Origin: Flavobacterium jejuense
Lineage (GTDB): Bacteria > Bacteroidota > Bacteroidia > Flavobacteriales > Flavobacteriaceae
DNA: 64,000 nt
Direction of reading: 5' to 3'
NCBI RefSeq assembly: GCF_006491595.2
Contig: NZ_VEVQ02000003.1
Coordinates: 124,001-188,000 of the forward strand
Below, piece after piece: positions 54,589-63,438 of the stretch. Under the pieces are notes generated by a model, which saw nothing but the letters and a program-made list of their open reading frames with translations, was not told where the DNA came from and did not search any database. A program made the position numbers and the translations under genes. Within the stretch, counting starts at the first letter, position 1; each line of letters opens with the position of its first letter.

Positions 54589-54930
54589 TTATAAGTAAAC
54601 AATACTTTTTAATTTATCTTCTATAGAGGCAACACTAGTTTTAAAATAAGTAGCCCCTCCTTCTTTGTAAAATCGTTTAAAATCATAAAAGAGCGTTGTT
54701 AAAAAATGGAAACAAGCTAATTTATCGATTTGATTTCCTAATTTTTCAATTAATCTTGGAATGGCTTCCATACAATAGACTCCTATAAAATTAAAATAAT
54801 CGGCAGTAAATTGTTGTAAGTAACCCTCTACATTTTCTAATAATTCTATTTGAATACTCAGAAAATCATCTATAGTTTCTGCTTTGTGCAAAATTTTACC
54901 TATTTCATGGTTTGTATACATATGGGACAT
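54589..54930 (-). CDS. hypothetical protein
   Basis: A 113-residue, probably all-helical soluble protein (LQQFTADYFNFIGVYCMEAI, then LACFHFLTTLFYDFKRFY). No family recognised. It is transcribed divergently from the XRE-like gene at 55202, across a 271-nt gap of very AT-rich sequence in which I see no repeat or hairpin of note. Confidence 0.55.
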   Translation of the reverse strand: MSHMYTNHEIGKILHKAETIDDFLSIQIELLENVEGYLQQFTADYFNFIGVYCMEAIPRLIEKLGNQIDKLACFHFLTTLFYDFKRFYKEGGATYFKTSVASIEDKLKSIVYL

Positions 54931-55201
54931 TAGTCTTGGTTTAGTTTTATTTTATATACGATTAATAGCAAAATTTGGATTAAAACATCTTTCCTTTTTT
55001 AAATCAAAACTTAATATTAATCAATTACTTACAAAAAATTTAAAATAATAAGCTTTATCAACAAAACATAAGTAGTACGGAATACAGTATTTTTCACTAT
55101 ATTCGCTTTACCTATCAATTCGTTTATAAGTAGTTGTTTATTCGTTTTGATGTAGCTAATATACAAACAAGTTTTTATTTTACAAATATATTTTAATAAA
55201 A

Positions 55202-55696
55202 ATGCAAACTTTTTTCAAAAGATTATTATTAATTGTTGATTTTCAAGGCTTTAAAAACATAAATGACTTTGCTTTAAATGGCTTAAAATATGACAGTTCA
55301 AGCAAATTAAATCGATTGAAAGATGAAAAAAATAAACCTTCGGTAGAAATCTTATTAGATATCGCTCATTTTTTTCCAAAAATAAATACACATTGGTTAA
55401 TTACTGGTAAAGGTGATATGCTTTTAAACAAAGAGGAGTTGGTTATCCAAAATTTACAAGAACCAAACACTATTTATAAATCAGAAGCTAGTAGGCAATT
55501 ATCTGAGAATTATGCCACTTTAAAGGAAAATATCACTCTAAAAGATGATATCATTAAAACCTTAAAAGAAAAAATAGAACTACAAGAGAAACAATTAGTT
55601 CCTTTTGAATCTATTATAGAAAAATTAGAACTTCGAATAGATTCTATTGAACAATTTAATGCTTTGGTAAGACATAAATTAGATATAAATAAATAA
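55202..55696 (+). CDS. XRE/CI-like helix-turn-helix protein
   Basis: A 164-residue protein. The first 75 residues look like a phage-repressor HTH: LKYDSSSKLNRLKDEKNKPS then ILLDIAHFFPKINTHWLITG with GDML, a pattern common in Bacteroidota XRE proteins. The rest is a long coiled coil (KEKIELQEKQLVPFESIIEK). No peptidase domain follows, so it is not a LexA/CI cleavable repressor. It may be a prophage remnant or a local regulator. Confidence 0.68.
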   Translation: MQTFFKRLLLIVDFQGFKNINDFALNGLKYDSSSKLNRLKDEKNKPSVEILLDIAHFFPKINTHWLITGKGDMLLNKEELVIQNLQEPNTIYKSEASRQLSENYATLKENITLKDDIIKTLKEKIELQEKQLVPFESIIEKLELRIDSIEQFNALVRHKLDINK

Positions 55697-55708
55697 TCGC
55701 ATAAGAAG

Positions 55709-55740
55709 AAACCCTGAAAATGTATTTTTCAGGGTTTTAT
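55709..55740. terminator. bidirectional terminator
   Basis: AAACCCTGAAAA / TTTTCAGGGTTT around TGTAT, between the convergent XRE-like and mtaB genes. Confidence 0.88.
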
Positions 55741-55743
55741 ATT

Positions 55744-57072
55744 TTAAACTTCTACACCTACAAACTCTAATCTTACACTGCCATCATCATCAATGTGTGT
55801 TAGCTTTATTTCGTGTAAGGTATTTGCATATTCTGGATTCCATGGTGTTTTTACTTTGACGTAATTTTCGGTAAAACCATGAATATAGCCTTCTTTATTT
55901 TCGCTTTCAAATAAAACGGTTCTGTTAGTTCCTATTTGACTTTCATAAAAAGCTCTACGTTTTTTAACCGATAAGCCTCGTAACATTTTACTGCGTTTCG
56001 CACGAACGTTCTTTGGTACTACTCCATCCATTTCTGCTGCTGCTGTGTTGTCTCTTTCGGAATAAGTAAAAACGTGTAAATAAGAAATATCTAACTCATT
56101 TAAGAAATGATAGGTTTCTAAGAAATGTTCGTCTGTTTCTCCAGGAAAACCAACAATCACGTCCACACCAATACAAGCATGAGGCATTACTTCGCGAATT
56201 TTATTCACGCGATCCACGTACAATTCTCGCAAATAGCGACGTTTCATTTTTTTAAGGATGTCGTTGCTTCCACTTTGTAATGGAATATGAAAATGAGGTA
56301 CAAATGCTCTTGATTTTGAAACCAATTCAATGGTCTCATTTTTCAGTAAATTAGGTTCAATAGAGGAAATTCGTAAGCGTTCAATTCCTTCTACTCGATC
56401 TAATTGGGTAACCAAATCTAGAAAAGTATGTTCGTGTTTTTTATTTCCAAATTCTCCTTTTCCGTAATCACCTATATTTACACCTGTTAGAACTATTTCT
56501 TTAATGCCTTTGGCTGAAATTTCTTGGGCATTTTTCAATACTCCTTCCATGGTATCACTTCTAGAAATTCCTCTAGCTAATGGAATGGTGCAATAGGTAC
56601 ATTTGTAATCACAACCGTCTTGTACTTTTAAAAAGGCACGTGTTCTATCTCCTATAGAGTAACTTCCCACATAAAAATCGGCCTCTTCAATTTCACAGGA
56701 ATGCACTTCACCCATATCATTTTTAGACAAATCGTTGATATAATCTGTAATTTTGAATTTTTCGGTAGCACCTAAAACCAAATCCACTCCGTCCACTGCT
56801 GCTAATTCTTCTGGTTTTAATTGTGCATAACAACCTACAGCAGCTACAAAAGCATTTTCATTTGCTTTAAGTGCTTTTTTAACTATTTGTTTAAATTGTT
56901 TGTCTGCATTCTCAGTAACTGAACAAGTATTAATCACATACATATCGGCCACTTCTTCGAAGTCAACACGTTCAAAACCTTCGTCTTGAAAATTTCTCGC
57001 AATAGTAGAGGTTTCTGAGAAATTTAATTTACAGCCTAAAGTGTAAAAGGCTACTTTTTTCTTGTTTTCCAT
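55744..57072 (-). CDS. mtaB: tRNA t6A37 methylthiotransferase MtaB
   Basis: A 442-residue radical-SAM methylthiotransferase that converts t6A to ms2t6A at position 37. The N-terminal UPF0004 domain has YTLGCKLNFSETS, INTCSVTENADKQ and AAVGCYAQLKP with its three Cys. The radical-SAM motif is GCDYKCTYCTIPLARG. A C-terminal TRAM-like domain ends LEFVGVEV. The LGCKLN motif distinguishes MtaB from MiaB. A TATCTTTG box (minus, 57117-57124) lies 45 nt before the start. Confidence 0.95.
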   Translation of the reverse strand: MENKKKVAFYTLGCKLNFSETSTIARNFQDEGFERVDFEEVADMYVINTCSVTENADKQFKQIVKKALKANENAFVAAVGCYAQLKPEELAAVDGVDLVLGATEKFKITDYINDLSKNDMGEVHSCEIEEADFYVGSYSIGDRTRAFLKVQDGCDYKCTYCTIPLARGISRSDTMEGVLKNAQEISAKGIKEIVLTGVNIGDYGKGEFGNKKHEHTFLDLVTQLDRVEGIERLRISSIEPNLLKNETIELVSKSRAFVPHFHIPLQSGSNDILKKMKRRYLRELYVDRVNKIREVMPHACIGVDVIVGFPGETDEHFLETYHFLNELDISYLHVFTYSERDNTAAAEMDGVVPKNVRAKRSKMLRGLSVKKRRAFYESQIGTNRTVLFESENKEGYIHGFTENYVKVKTPWNPEYANTLHEIKLTHIDDDGSVRLEFVGVEV

Positions 57073-57223
57073 AAGTATACACCATTAATGAAATCGTTGT
57101 CAAAAAATGGAGGTGGCAAAGATACTACTAATGTAGGAATTAAACTTACTTAATGTTTCTTATTAAAAAAATCTTTACTTTATTTGTGTTAGGATCGTGT
57201 CTAAAAAATAAAACCGTGTATTT

Positions 57224-57291
57224 TAGCCCTGATAGGAACGACATCCTTTTCTTTTTTTCTTTAAAAAAGAAAAGATATAGTGGATAGCAGG
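57224..57291 (+). repeat. dispersed tagccctgat...agcagg element, copy E; gap 57073-57430
   Basis: tagccctgataggaacgaca, hairpin of ctttt / aaaag runs, gtggatagcagg. The right flank has ttttgtgcttct (57317-57328), like copies B and C. The 358-nt gap holds this, the mtaB promoter box, and no gene. Confidence 0.85.
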
Positions 57292-57430
57292 TCTACTTTT
57301 CTACTGAAAAGTTTATTTTGTGCTTCTAAAAAAAAGAATAAAACTTCAGGTTCAAAAAAAATATTCTCATTTAGGTTTGTAACTTTTATAAAAGTGCTTA
57401 CGTATAATTATAAACTAAATTTTTATAATT

Positions 57431-57703
57431 ATGGCTGGAGAAGGTTCTATGATGCATGCTAACACAAGTTTAAAAAACAATAGAAGAGCTAAAAAATCGA
57501 GATTAGAAAACTTTGTAAATTCAACTACAAACGGTAATACAGCATTTGTAGATCCTATAAAAGCAACACCAAAACAATTAGCTGATATAAAACAAAAACT
57601 ACAAGAAGAGAACAAAGCGATTCAAAGAAAAAAAATTATTTTAACAGTAAGTATTGTTGGTTCTATTTTAATAATCTTAGCTGTTTTGAATCAGTTTTTA
57701 TAA
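57431..57703 (+). CDS. small tail-anchored protein, paralogue 1
   Basis: A 90-residue protein starting MAGEGSMMHANTSLKNNRRA, with a conserved-looking ATPKQLADIKQKLQEENKA helix and a C-terminal membrane helix (IILTVSIVGSILIILAVL). The next gene encodes a paralogue with the same plan. Similar proteins are common in Flavobacteriaceae, some under misleading names. Function unknown. Confidence 0.7.
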   Translation: MAGEGSMMHANTSLKNNRRAKKSRLENFVNSTTNGNTAFVDPIKATPKQLADIKQKLQEENKAIQRKKIILTVSIVGSILIILAVLNQFL

Positions 57704-57733
57704 AAATTTACTAACTAAAAAAACAGTTACATC

Positions 57734-58030
57734 ATGGCAGGATATTATGGGTCAATGTCTGTAGTTTTAAAAAACAACAAAACATTATTAGGCGAAAAAA
57801 AAAGAAATACTAGAAAAGAGTATCTTAATATAAAAGAAGTGGCAACTGATGATCCTAATAAAGCTTCATCAGAATTATTAAATGAAATTAGAAGTAAGAT
57901 TCAAAAAGAAAATAAAAAAAGAAAGAAAACACAAATTGTAATTGCTATTCTTTCTCTTGTTATTACTATTCTTGTAATTTATGCTATGACCAGGATAGAA
58001 TGGGTTGGGATAAGAGTAATTACACAATAG
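57734..58030 (+). CDS. small tail-anchored protein, paralogue 2
   Basis: A 98-residue protein, MAGYYGSMSVVLKNNKTLLG at the start and ASSELLNEIRSKIQKENKKR in the middle, parallel to the preceding gene; C-terminal membrane helix IVIAILSLVITILVIYAM. A 30-nt gap separates the two, so they look like a tandem duplication that has diverged. Convergent with the next gene. Confidence 0.7.
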   Translation: MAGYYGSMSVVLKNNKTLLGEKKRNTRKEYLNIKEVATDDPNKASSELLNEIRSKIQKENKKRKKTQIVIAILSLVITILVIYAMTRIEWVGIRVITQ

Positions 58031-58050
58031 TCAGAATTAACTATTACATA

Positions 58051-58389
58051 TTACATTCCAATCTCATCAATATCTTTGCCAATATCATCAATACTCTCTA
58101 TTGGTTGAATTTGTATCTTCTTCCAATTGTTTTCTAAAAGTTTGTAAAAACCATAACAGGCTAATGCTCCAATTGGTATTCCTAAAAGATTAACTGCTAC
58201 ATTGTTAAAATCGAAATTAAAATCAAAAAACTCATTTAAAATAGCTAAAATAAAACCAAAAATAATTTGCCCTACATAATAAATAACAACTCCTAATATG
58301 GCATACAACCATTTATTCTGATTGTATTTTTCGGCTAAAACATAAAAACGTTTACCTAACCAATAAATTAAAAATAATCCTAAAAACAT
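58051..58389 (-). CDS. small membrane protein, unknown
   Basis: A 112-residue protein with three predicted membrane helices (start MFLGLFLIYWLG; then WLYAILGVVIYYVGQIIFGF; then VAVNLLGIPIGALACYGFY) and an acidic C-terminal tail (SIDDIGKDIDEIGM). It starts two bases after the GlmU-like gene's stop, so the two are in one operon. No family assigned. Confidence 0.65.
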   Translation of the reverse strand: MFLGLFLIYWLGKRFYVLAEKYNQNKWLYAILGVVIYYVGQIIFGFILAILNEFFDFNFDFNNVAVNLLGIPIGALACYGFYKLLENNWKKIQIQPIESIDDIGKDIDEIGM

Positions 58390-58391
58390 AA

Positions 58392-59567
58392 CTACTCTTT
58401 TCTATATTTTTTTGTTTCTTCAAAAACGTACTCTAATATTTTGGCATCTTGTGCTGTGAAGTCTATTTTTCTACGATTCATTACTACTTTTGCTACTTCA
58501 AATGCTTTTTTAGTTAAATAAGTTGTAAAACCAGAAGCTCCGCCCCATGAAAAACTAGGCACAAAATTGCGAGGAAAACCACTTCCAAAAATATTTGCAG
58601 AAACACCTACAACTGTTCCTGTATTAAACATCGTATTGATACCACATTTACTATGATCACCCATCATTAATCCACAAAATTGAAGTCCTGTTTTAGCAAA
58701 ACCTTCTGTTTCATAACTCCATAAACGTACTTCTTCATAGTTGTTTTTGAGGTTTGACGTGTTTGAATCTGCTCCAATGTTACACCATTCTCCTAAAACT
58801 GAATTTCCTAAAAATCCATCATGTCCTTTATTAGAATAACCAAATAATACTGAATTATTGACCTCTCCTCCTACTTTACAATATGGGCCAACAGTAGTGG
58901 CACCATAAATTTTACTAGCTAATTTTACTTGTGCTTCCTCACAGAGAGCAAAAGGACCTCTTATAACAGAACCTTCCATTATTTCTGCATTTTTACCAAC
59001 ATAAATAGGTCCTGTTGATGCATTTAAGGTGACAAATTCTAACTTGGCTCCTTCTTCAATAAAAATATTTTCGGGTGCAATTACATTAACACTTTTAGGA
59101 ATAGGTTGCGAATGTCTATCCTCTGTCACTAATTGAAAATCTTCTCTAATAGCAGCATCATTTTTAGCAAAAATATCCCAAGTATTTTCAATCCGAAGTA
59201 AATCTTCATCATAATCAATTAATTCGTAATCATCAAAATCAACTTCTTCCTGTGTATCATTAGAATAAAAAGCAATAATTTCTTCTCCAGAAATGATAGC
59301 TTGGTTCGTTTCTAAATTCGTAATCATTTCTACTAAAACTTCATTAGGAAAAAAAGAAGCATTAATCATAATGTTTTCTTCCATTTCTACCATTGGAAAT
59401 TTTTCCATTAAATACTCTTCGGTTAAAGTAGTAGTAGTATATCCTAAATACTTCTCCCATTTTTCTCTAATGGTTAAAATACCTACACGAATATCGGCAA
59501 CAGGTCGAGTGAATGTAAATGGAAGCAATGCATTGCGAACTGTTCCATCAAAAAGTATATAGTTCAT
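58392..59567 (-). CDS. GlmU family nucleotidyltransferase/hexapeptide protein
   Basis: A 391-residue protein beginning MNYILFDGTVRNALLPFTFT, as in the Bacteroidota 'GlmU family' proteins. The N-terminal part lacks the standard LAAGxGTRM loop of true GlmU; the C-terminal half is a left-handed beta-helix (IVGPYCKVGGEVNNSVLFGY-like repeats, GADSNTSNLKNNYEEVRLW). It may be a sugar-1-phosphate acyl- or nucleotidyltransferase. The exact reaction is unknown. Confidence 0.78.
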   Translation of the reverse strand: MNYILFDGTVRNALLPFTFTRPVADIRVGILTIREKWEKYLGYTTTTLTEEYLMEKFPMVEMEENIMINASFFPNEVLVEMITNLETNQAIISGEEIIAFYSNDTQEEVDFDDYELIDYDEDLLRIENTWDIFAKNDAAIREDFQLVTEDRHSQPIPKSVNVIAPENIFIEEGAKLEFVTLNASTGPIYVGKNAEIMEGSVIRGPFALCEEAQVKLASKIYGATTVGPYCKVGGEVNNSVLFGYSNKGHDGFLGNSVLGEWCNIGADSNTSNLKNNYEEVRLWSYETEGFAKTGLQFCGLMMGDHSKCGINTMFNTGTVVGVSANIFGSGFPRNFVPSFSWGGASGFTTYLTKKAFEVAKVVMNRRKIDFTAQDAKILEYVFEETKKYRKE

Positions 59568-59632
59568 GATATGATGTCCTTTATTTTAGATGCTAAATTT
59601 ACTATAATTTGTGTAAACCAAAAATTAAAGCA

Positions 59633-59661
59633 TAAAAAAAGCTCCACAAATGTGAAGCTCA
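59633..59661 (-). terminator. terminator of the L31 gene
   Basis: Minus strand AGCTTCACA / TGTGGAGCT with a TT loop and a T-run (plus-strand run of A at 59634-59640). Confidence 0.8.
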
Positions 59662-59682
59662 TTAGTATTTTGATAATTTCGA

Positions 59683-59937
59683 TTATTTTTTATCGAATTT
59701 AGCATATTTAGTTTTGAATTTATCAATACGTCCTGCAGTATCAATAAGTTTCGATTTACCTGTGTAAAAAGGGTGAGATGTTCTAGAAATCTCCATTTTA
59801 AATACTGGATATTCAACACCTTCGTGCTCAATTGTTTCTTTTGTGTCTACTGTAGATTTAGTAATAAAAACATCTTCGTTTGACATGTCTTTGAAAGCTA
59901 CTAATCTGTAATTCTCTGGGTGAATTCCTTTTTTCAT
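59683..59937 (-). CDS. rpmE2: 50S ribosomal protein L31, type B
   Basis: An 84-residue L31 without the CxxC zinc residues, so the type-B (zinc-independent) form. [20 protein letters not shown] and [20 protein letters not shown] are typical. It is a bridge protein of the ribosome. It has a promoter at 60053-60081 and a leader of about 110 nt, longer than most here, with complementary AAAGG / CCTTT segments that could fold. Confidence 0.93.
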   Translation of the reverse strand: MKKGIHPENYRLVAFKDMSNEDVFITKSTVDTKETIEHEGVEYPVFKMEISRTSHPFYTGKSKLIDTAGRIDKFKTKYAKFDKK

Positions 59938-60052
59938 CTTGATAAATCTTTTTTATTTGTGATTATAAATTGCTTCGCGGCTTTCTTATTTTATTAAAAA
60001 AGGTGTAAACACTTTATAACCTTTTCGTTTATAATCTTTTATTTTGAGAGTG

Positions 60053-60081
60053 CAAATTTACATTAAATTTTTAATTCACAA
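60053..60081 (-). promoter_or_regulatory. promoter of L31
   Basis: Minus strand: TTG (complement of 60079-60081), 18-nt spacer, TAAATTTG (60053-60060). Confidence 0.72.
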
Positions 60082-60170
60082 GCATTACTGTAACTTTTTT
60101 TTATTTTTTTACACTAATAAGCATAAACTTTATTATTTCTATATTTGTAAACTATTAAAACTAACGAACC

Positions 60171-60701
60171 ATGAACGAAATTATTAAAAAAAACGGAATC
60201 ACTTTTGGTATTGTAACTGGTGTAATCTCTATCTTAATTACATCTTCAATTTATCTTATCGATCTTAAACTATTTACGGCTTGGTGGTTAGGAATATTAA
60301 GTATTGCTATTTATTTAGGAATAGGCATTTACTTATTAACGAAAACAAAAAAAGAATTAGGAGGCGTTTTCCCATTCAAAGAAGCCTTTACAACCTATTT
60401 TATATCAGCTGTAATTGGTATTGCTATTTCGGTATTATTTAACATTATATTATTTAACTTCATTGACCCTGAGGCTAAAGAAACATTAAGTGATTTATCC
60501 ATTGAAGCAGCAGTGAATATGATGAAAAAATTCAACACACCAACATCAGCTATAAAAGAAGCCGTTGCTAAAATGGAAGAACAAAATCAATTTGATATAG
60601 TAGCACAATTAAAAGGTTCAATATTCAGCATTATATTTAGTGCTATTTTTGGATTAATTTTAGCTGCTATTTTTAAAAGTAAAAAACAAGAACAATTGTA
60701 G
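60171..60701 (+). CDS. DUF4199 family membrane protein
   Basis: A 176-residue protein with four membrane helices (GIVTGVISILITSSIYLI, LGILSIAIYLGIGIYLL, then FISAVIGIAISVLFNIIL and SIIFSAIFGLILAAIF). KTKKELGGVFPFKEAFTTYF is the DUF4199 landmark. A TATATTTG box at 60140-60147 lies 23 nt before the ATG. The stop TAG abuts the ATG of the glycosyltransferase gene, a pairing usual in Flavobacteriaceae. Confidence 0.85.
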   Translation: MNEIIKKNGITFGIVTGVISILITSSIYLIDLKLFTAWWLGILSIAIYLGIGIYLLTKTKKELGGVFPFKEAFTTYFISAVIGIAISVLFNIILFNFIDPEAKETLSDLSIEAAVNMMKKFNTPTSAIKEAVAKMEEQNQFDIVAQLKGSIFSIIFSAIFGLILAAIFKSKKQEQL

Positions 60702-61655
60702 ATGAATCTATCCATAGTTATTCCTTTATTAAACGAACAAGAATCGTTACCCGAATTACATAATTGGATTGTAAAAGTTATGACAAGTCATAACTTTTCT
60801 TATGAAATATTGTTTATAGATGATGGAAGTACAGATACTTCTTGGCAAACTATCGAACAGCTTTCTAACCAAAACATCCATGTAAAAGGGATTCGTTTTC
60901 TTAAAAATTATGGTAAAAGTCAAGCACTTCATGCTGGATTTGCCAAAGCACAAGGTGATGTAATCATTACTATGGATGCCGATTTACAGGACAGTCCTGA
61001 TGAGATTCCTGAACTTTATAATTTAATTTTTAAAGAAAACTACGATTTAATTTCTGGTTGGAAGAAAAAAAGATACGATTCGGTTCTTTTTAAGAACATT
61101 CCGTCTAAATTATTCAACTGGGCCGCTCGAAAAACTTCTGGTGTTACTTTAAATGACTTTAATTGTGGTTTAAAAGCTTACAAAAATGAAGTAATTAAAA
61201 ATATTGAAGTTTCTGGTGAAATGCATCGTTATATTCCTGTTTTAGCGAAAAATGCTGGTTACAGTAAAATTGGTGAGAAAGTGGTCATTCATCAAGCACG
61301 AAAATATGGCAACTCAAAATTTGGTATGAGCCGATTTATAAATGGCTTTTTAGACTTGATTACTATTTGGTTTTTGTCTAAATTTGGAAAACGCCCTATG
61401 CACTTATTTGGTGCTTTAGGCGTTTTAATGTTTGTAATTGGTTTTTTAGCCGCTGGAAGTATTGGTTTTATGAAGTTATGGAAACTATACCATCATGAAC
61501 CTACCATTTTAGTAACCAGTAATCCGTGGTTTTACATTGCTTTAACAACCATGATAATAGGAACGCAATTCTTCTTAGCTGGATTCTTGGGAGAAATCAT
61601 TTTACGAACAAAAAATAATGAAGAACGATATAAGATTTCAAAAACAATAGAATAA
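60702..61655 (+). CDS. family 2 glycosyltransferase, DPM/GtrB-like
   Basis: A 317-residue membrane glycosyltransferase. The N-terminal GT-A domain has SIVIPLLNEQESLPEL and the metal-binding DAD in TMDADLQDSPDEIPEL; FNCGLKAYKNEVI is typical. Two C-terminal helices (LGVLMFVIGFLAAGSIGFM and FYIALTTMIIGTQFFLAGFL) suggest transfer of a sugar to a polyprenyl phosphate. Immediately after the DUF4199 gene, so co-translated. Confidence 0.9.
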   Translation: MNLSIVIPLLNEQESLPELHNWIVKVMTSHNFSYEILFIDDGSTDTSWQTIEQLSNQNIHVKGIRFLKNYGKSQALHAGFAKAQGDVIITMDADLQDSPDEIPELYNLIFKENYDLISGWKKKRYDSVLFKNIPSKLFNWAARKTSGVTLNDFNCGLKAYKNEVIKNIEVSGEMHRYIPVLAKNAGYSKIGEKVVIHQARKYGNSKFGMSRFINGFLDLITIWFLSKFGKRPMHLFGALGVLMFVIGFLAAGSIGFMKLWKLYHHEPTILVTSNPWFYIALTTMIIGTQFFLAGFLGEIILRTKNNEERYKISKTIE

Positions 61656-61656
61656 T

Positions 61657-61688
61657 AGCCCTGACAAAAGATAAAGCGAATAGCAGGA
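61657..61688 (+). repeat. dispersed tagccctgat...agcagg element, copy F (short)
   Basis: tagccctgac, aaaagataaa, gcgaatagcagg: the two end boxes are kept, the hairpin is missing. It begins right at the stop of the glycosyltransferase gene. Confidence 0.7.
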
Positions 61689-61710
61689 AAAGCTTCAAAA
61701 AACATATAAT

Positions 61711-63438
61711 ATGCATATAGACAAACAAATTCTAGACAAAGTAAATGAGTGGTTGACTCCAACATTTGATACTAATACAAAAGAAGAAATTGAAAAAATG
61801 ATGACAAGTGCTCCTAAAGAGCTAGAGGATTCTTTTTATAAAAATTTAGAATTTGGTACTGGTGGTATGAGAGGGATCATGGGTGTTGGAACCAATAGAA
61901 TTAACAAATATACCTTAGGTAAAAACACGCAAGGTTTAAGCAATTACATCAAAAAAGTATTTGCTGGAGAGGAACTTAAAGTAGCCATCGCTTATGATTG
62001 TCGTCATAATAGTGATACACTTGCAAAAGTTGTGGCTGATGTTTTTTCAGCAAATGGTATCAAAGTGTATTTGTTTTCTGAATTAAGACCAACACCAGAG
62101 CTATCTTTTGCAGTTCGCTATTTAAATTGTCATGCAGGAATTGTTTTAACAGCTTCACATAATCCACCAGAATATAATGGTTATAAAGTCTATTGGCAAG
62201 ATGGTGGACAATTAGTACCACCTCAAGATAGTGAAATTATTGAAATCATAGAAAAGTTACAATATAGCGAAATTCATTTTGAGGCTAACGATGCTTTAAT
62301 CGAATATATAGACAAAGAAGTTGACGAAGCTTTCTATCAATCTACCATTGAAAACGCTAGCTTTAACACGCCTCAAACTGCAAAAGACAATTTAAAAATC
62401 GTTTATACTTCCTTACACGGAACTTCCATAAAATCGATTCCAAGTGTATTGGATAAAGCAGGTTATAAAAATGTGAATATTGTTCCCGAACAAGCTGTTC
62501 CAGATGGAAATTTTCCAACAGTAAAATCTCCAAACCCTGAAGAACCTGAAGCTTTAACAATGGCTTTAGCTCTAGCTGAAAAAACAGGTGCTGATATCGT
62601 TGTAGGTACTGATCCTGATAGCGATCGTTTAGGTGTGGCTGTTCGTGACTTAGAAGGCAACATGAAATTATTGAATGGAAACCAAACCATGGTTATCATG
62701 ACAGCCTTTTTACTAGAACAATGGAAAAGAGCTGACAAGATTACAGGAAATGAATTCATTGGCTCAACTATTGTATCTACTCCAATGATGCTTGAACTAG
62801 CTTCTGCTTATGGTATTGAATGTAAAGTAGGTTTAACAGGTTTTAAGTGGATAGCTAAGTTTATTAAAGATTTTCCAAACCAACAATTCATAGGTGGTGG
62901 TGAAGAGAGTTTTGGTTACATGGTTGGTGATGCTGTTAGAGATAAAGATGCTGTAGCTGCTATTTTATTAGTTTGTGAAATTGCTGCTCAAGCAAAAGCT
63001 GCTGGTAGTTCTTTATTTAAAGAGTTAATCAACTTATCTCTAGATTATGGATTTTACAAAGAATATTTAATTTCAATAACAAAAAAAGGTATTGAAGGAG
63101 CAAATGAAATCAAACAAATGATGATTGATTTACGAGAGAATCCTTTAAAAGAAATAAACAACCAACGAGTAGTTTGTATTGAAGATTACCAAAGTTCAAA
63201 AGCACTTGATTTAATGAGTAATGAAACTTATGAAATTAAAATACCTAAATCTAATGTATTAATTTACTATCTAGAAGACGGAACTAAAATTTGTGCAAGA
63301 CCAAGTGGAACAGAACCAAAAATTAAATTTTATTTCAGTGCCAATACCGAATTACCATCTGTAGATGCTTACAACACCACTGAAGAATTCTTAGATCAAA
63401 AAATTAAAAATATTATTGCTGAAATGCAACTTACCTAA
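61711..63438 (+). CDS. phosphoglucomutase/phosphomannomutase family protein
   Basis: A 575-residue alpha-D-phosphohexomutase, PgcA-like in length. The phosphoserine loop is TASHNPPEYNGYKVYW, the magnesium loop is GTDPDSDRLGV, the sugar loop is GGGEESFGYMVGD, and the phosphate-binding end is RPSGTEPKIKFYF. LEFGTGGMRGIMGVGTNRIN is the N-terminal landmark. It interconverts hexose 1- and 6-phosphates. The stop overlaps the next start (TAATG). Confidence 0.94.
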   Translation: MHIDKQILDKVNEWLTPTFDTNTKEEIEKMMTSAPKELEDSFYKNLEFGTGGMRGIMGVGTNRINKYTLGKNTQGLSNYIKKVFAGEELKVAIAYDCRHNSDTLAKVVADVFSANGIKVYLFSELRPTPELSFAVRYLNCHAGIVLTASHNPPEYNGYKVYWQDGGQLVPPQDSEIIEIIEKLQYSEIHFEANDALIEYIDKEVDEAFYQSTIENASFNTPQTAKDNLKIVYTSLHGTSIKSIPSVLDKAGYKNVNIVPEQAVPDGNFPTVKSPNPEEPEALTMALALAEKTGADIVVGTDPDSDRLGVAVRDLEGNMKLLNGNQTMVIMTAFLLEQWKRADKITGNEFIGSTIVSTPMMLELASAYGIECKVGLTGFKWIAKFIKDFPNQQFIGGGEESFGYMVGDAVRDKDAVAAILLVCEIAAQAKAAGSSLFKELINLSLDYGFYKEYLISITKKGIEGANEIKQMMIDLRENPLKEINNQRVVCIEDYQSSKALDLMSNETYEIKIPKSNVLIYYLEDGTKICARPSGTEPKIKFYFSANTELPSVDAYNTTEEFLDQKIKNIIAEMQLT

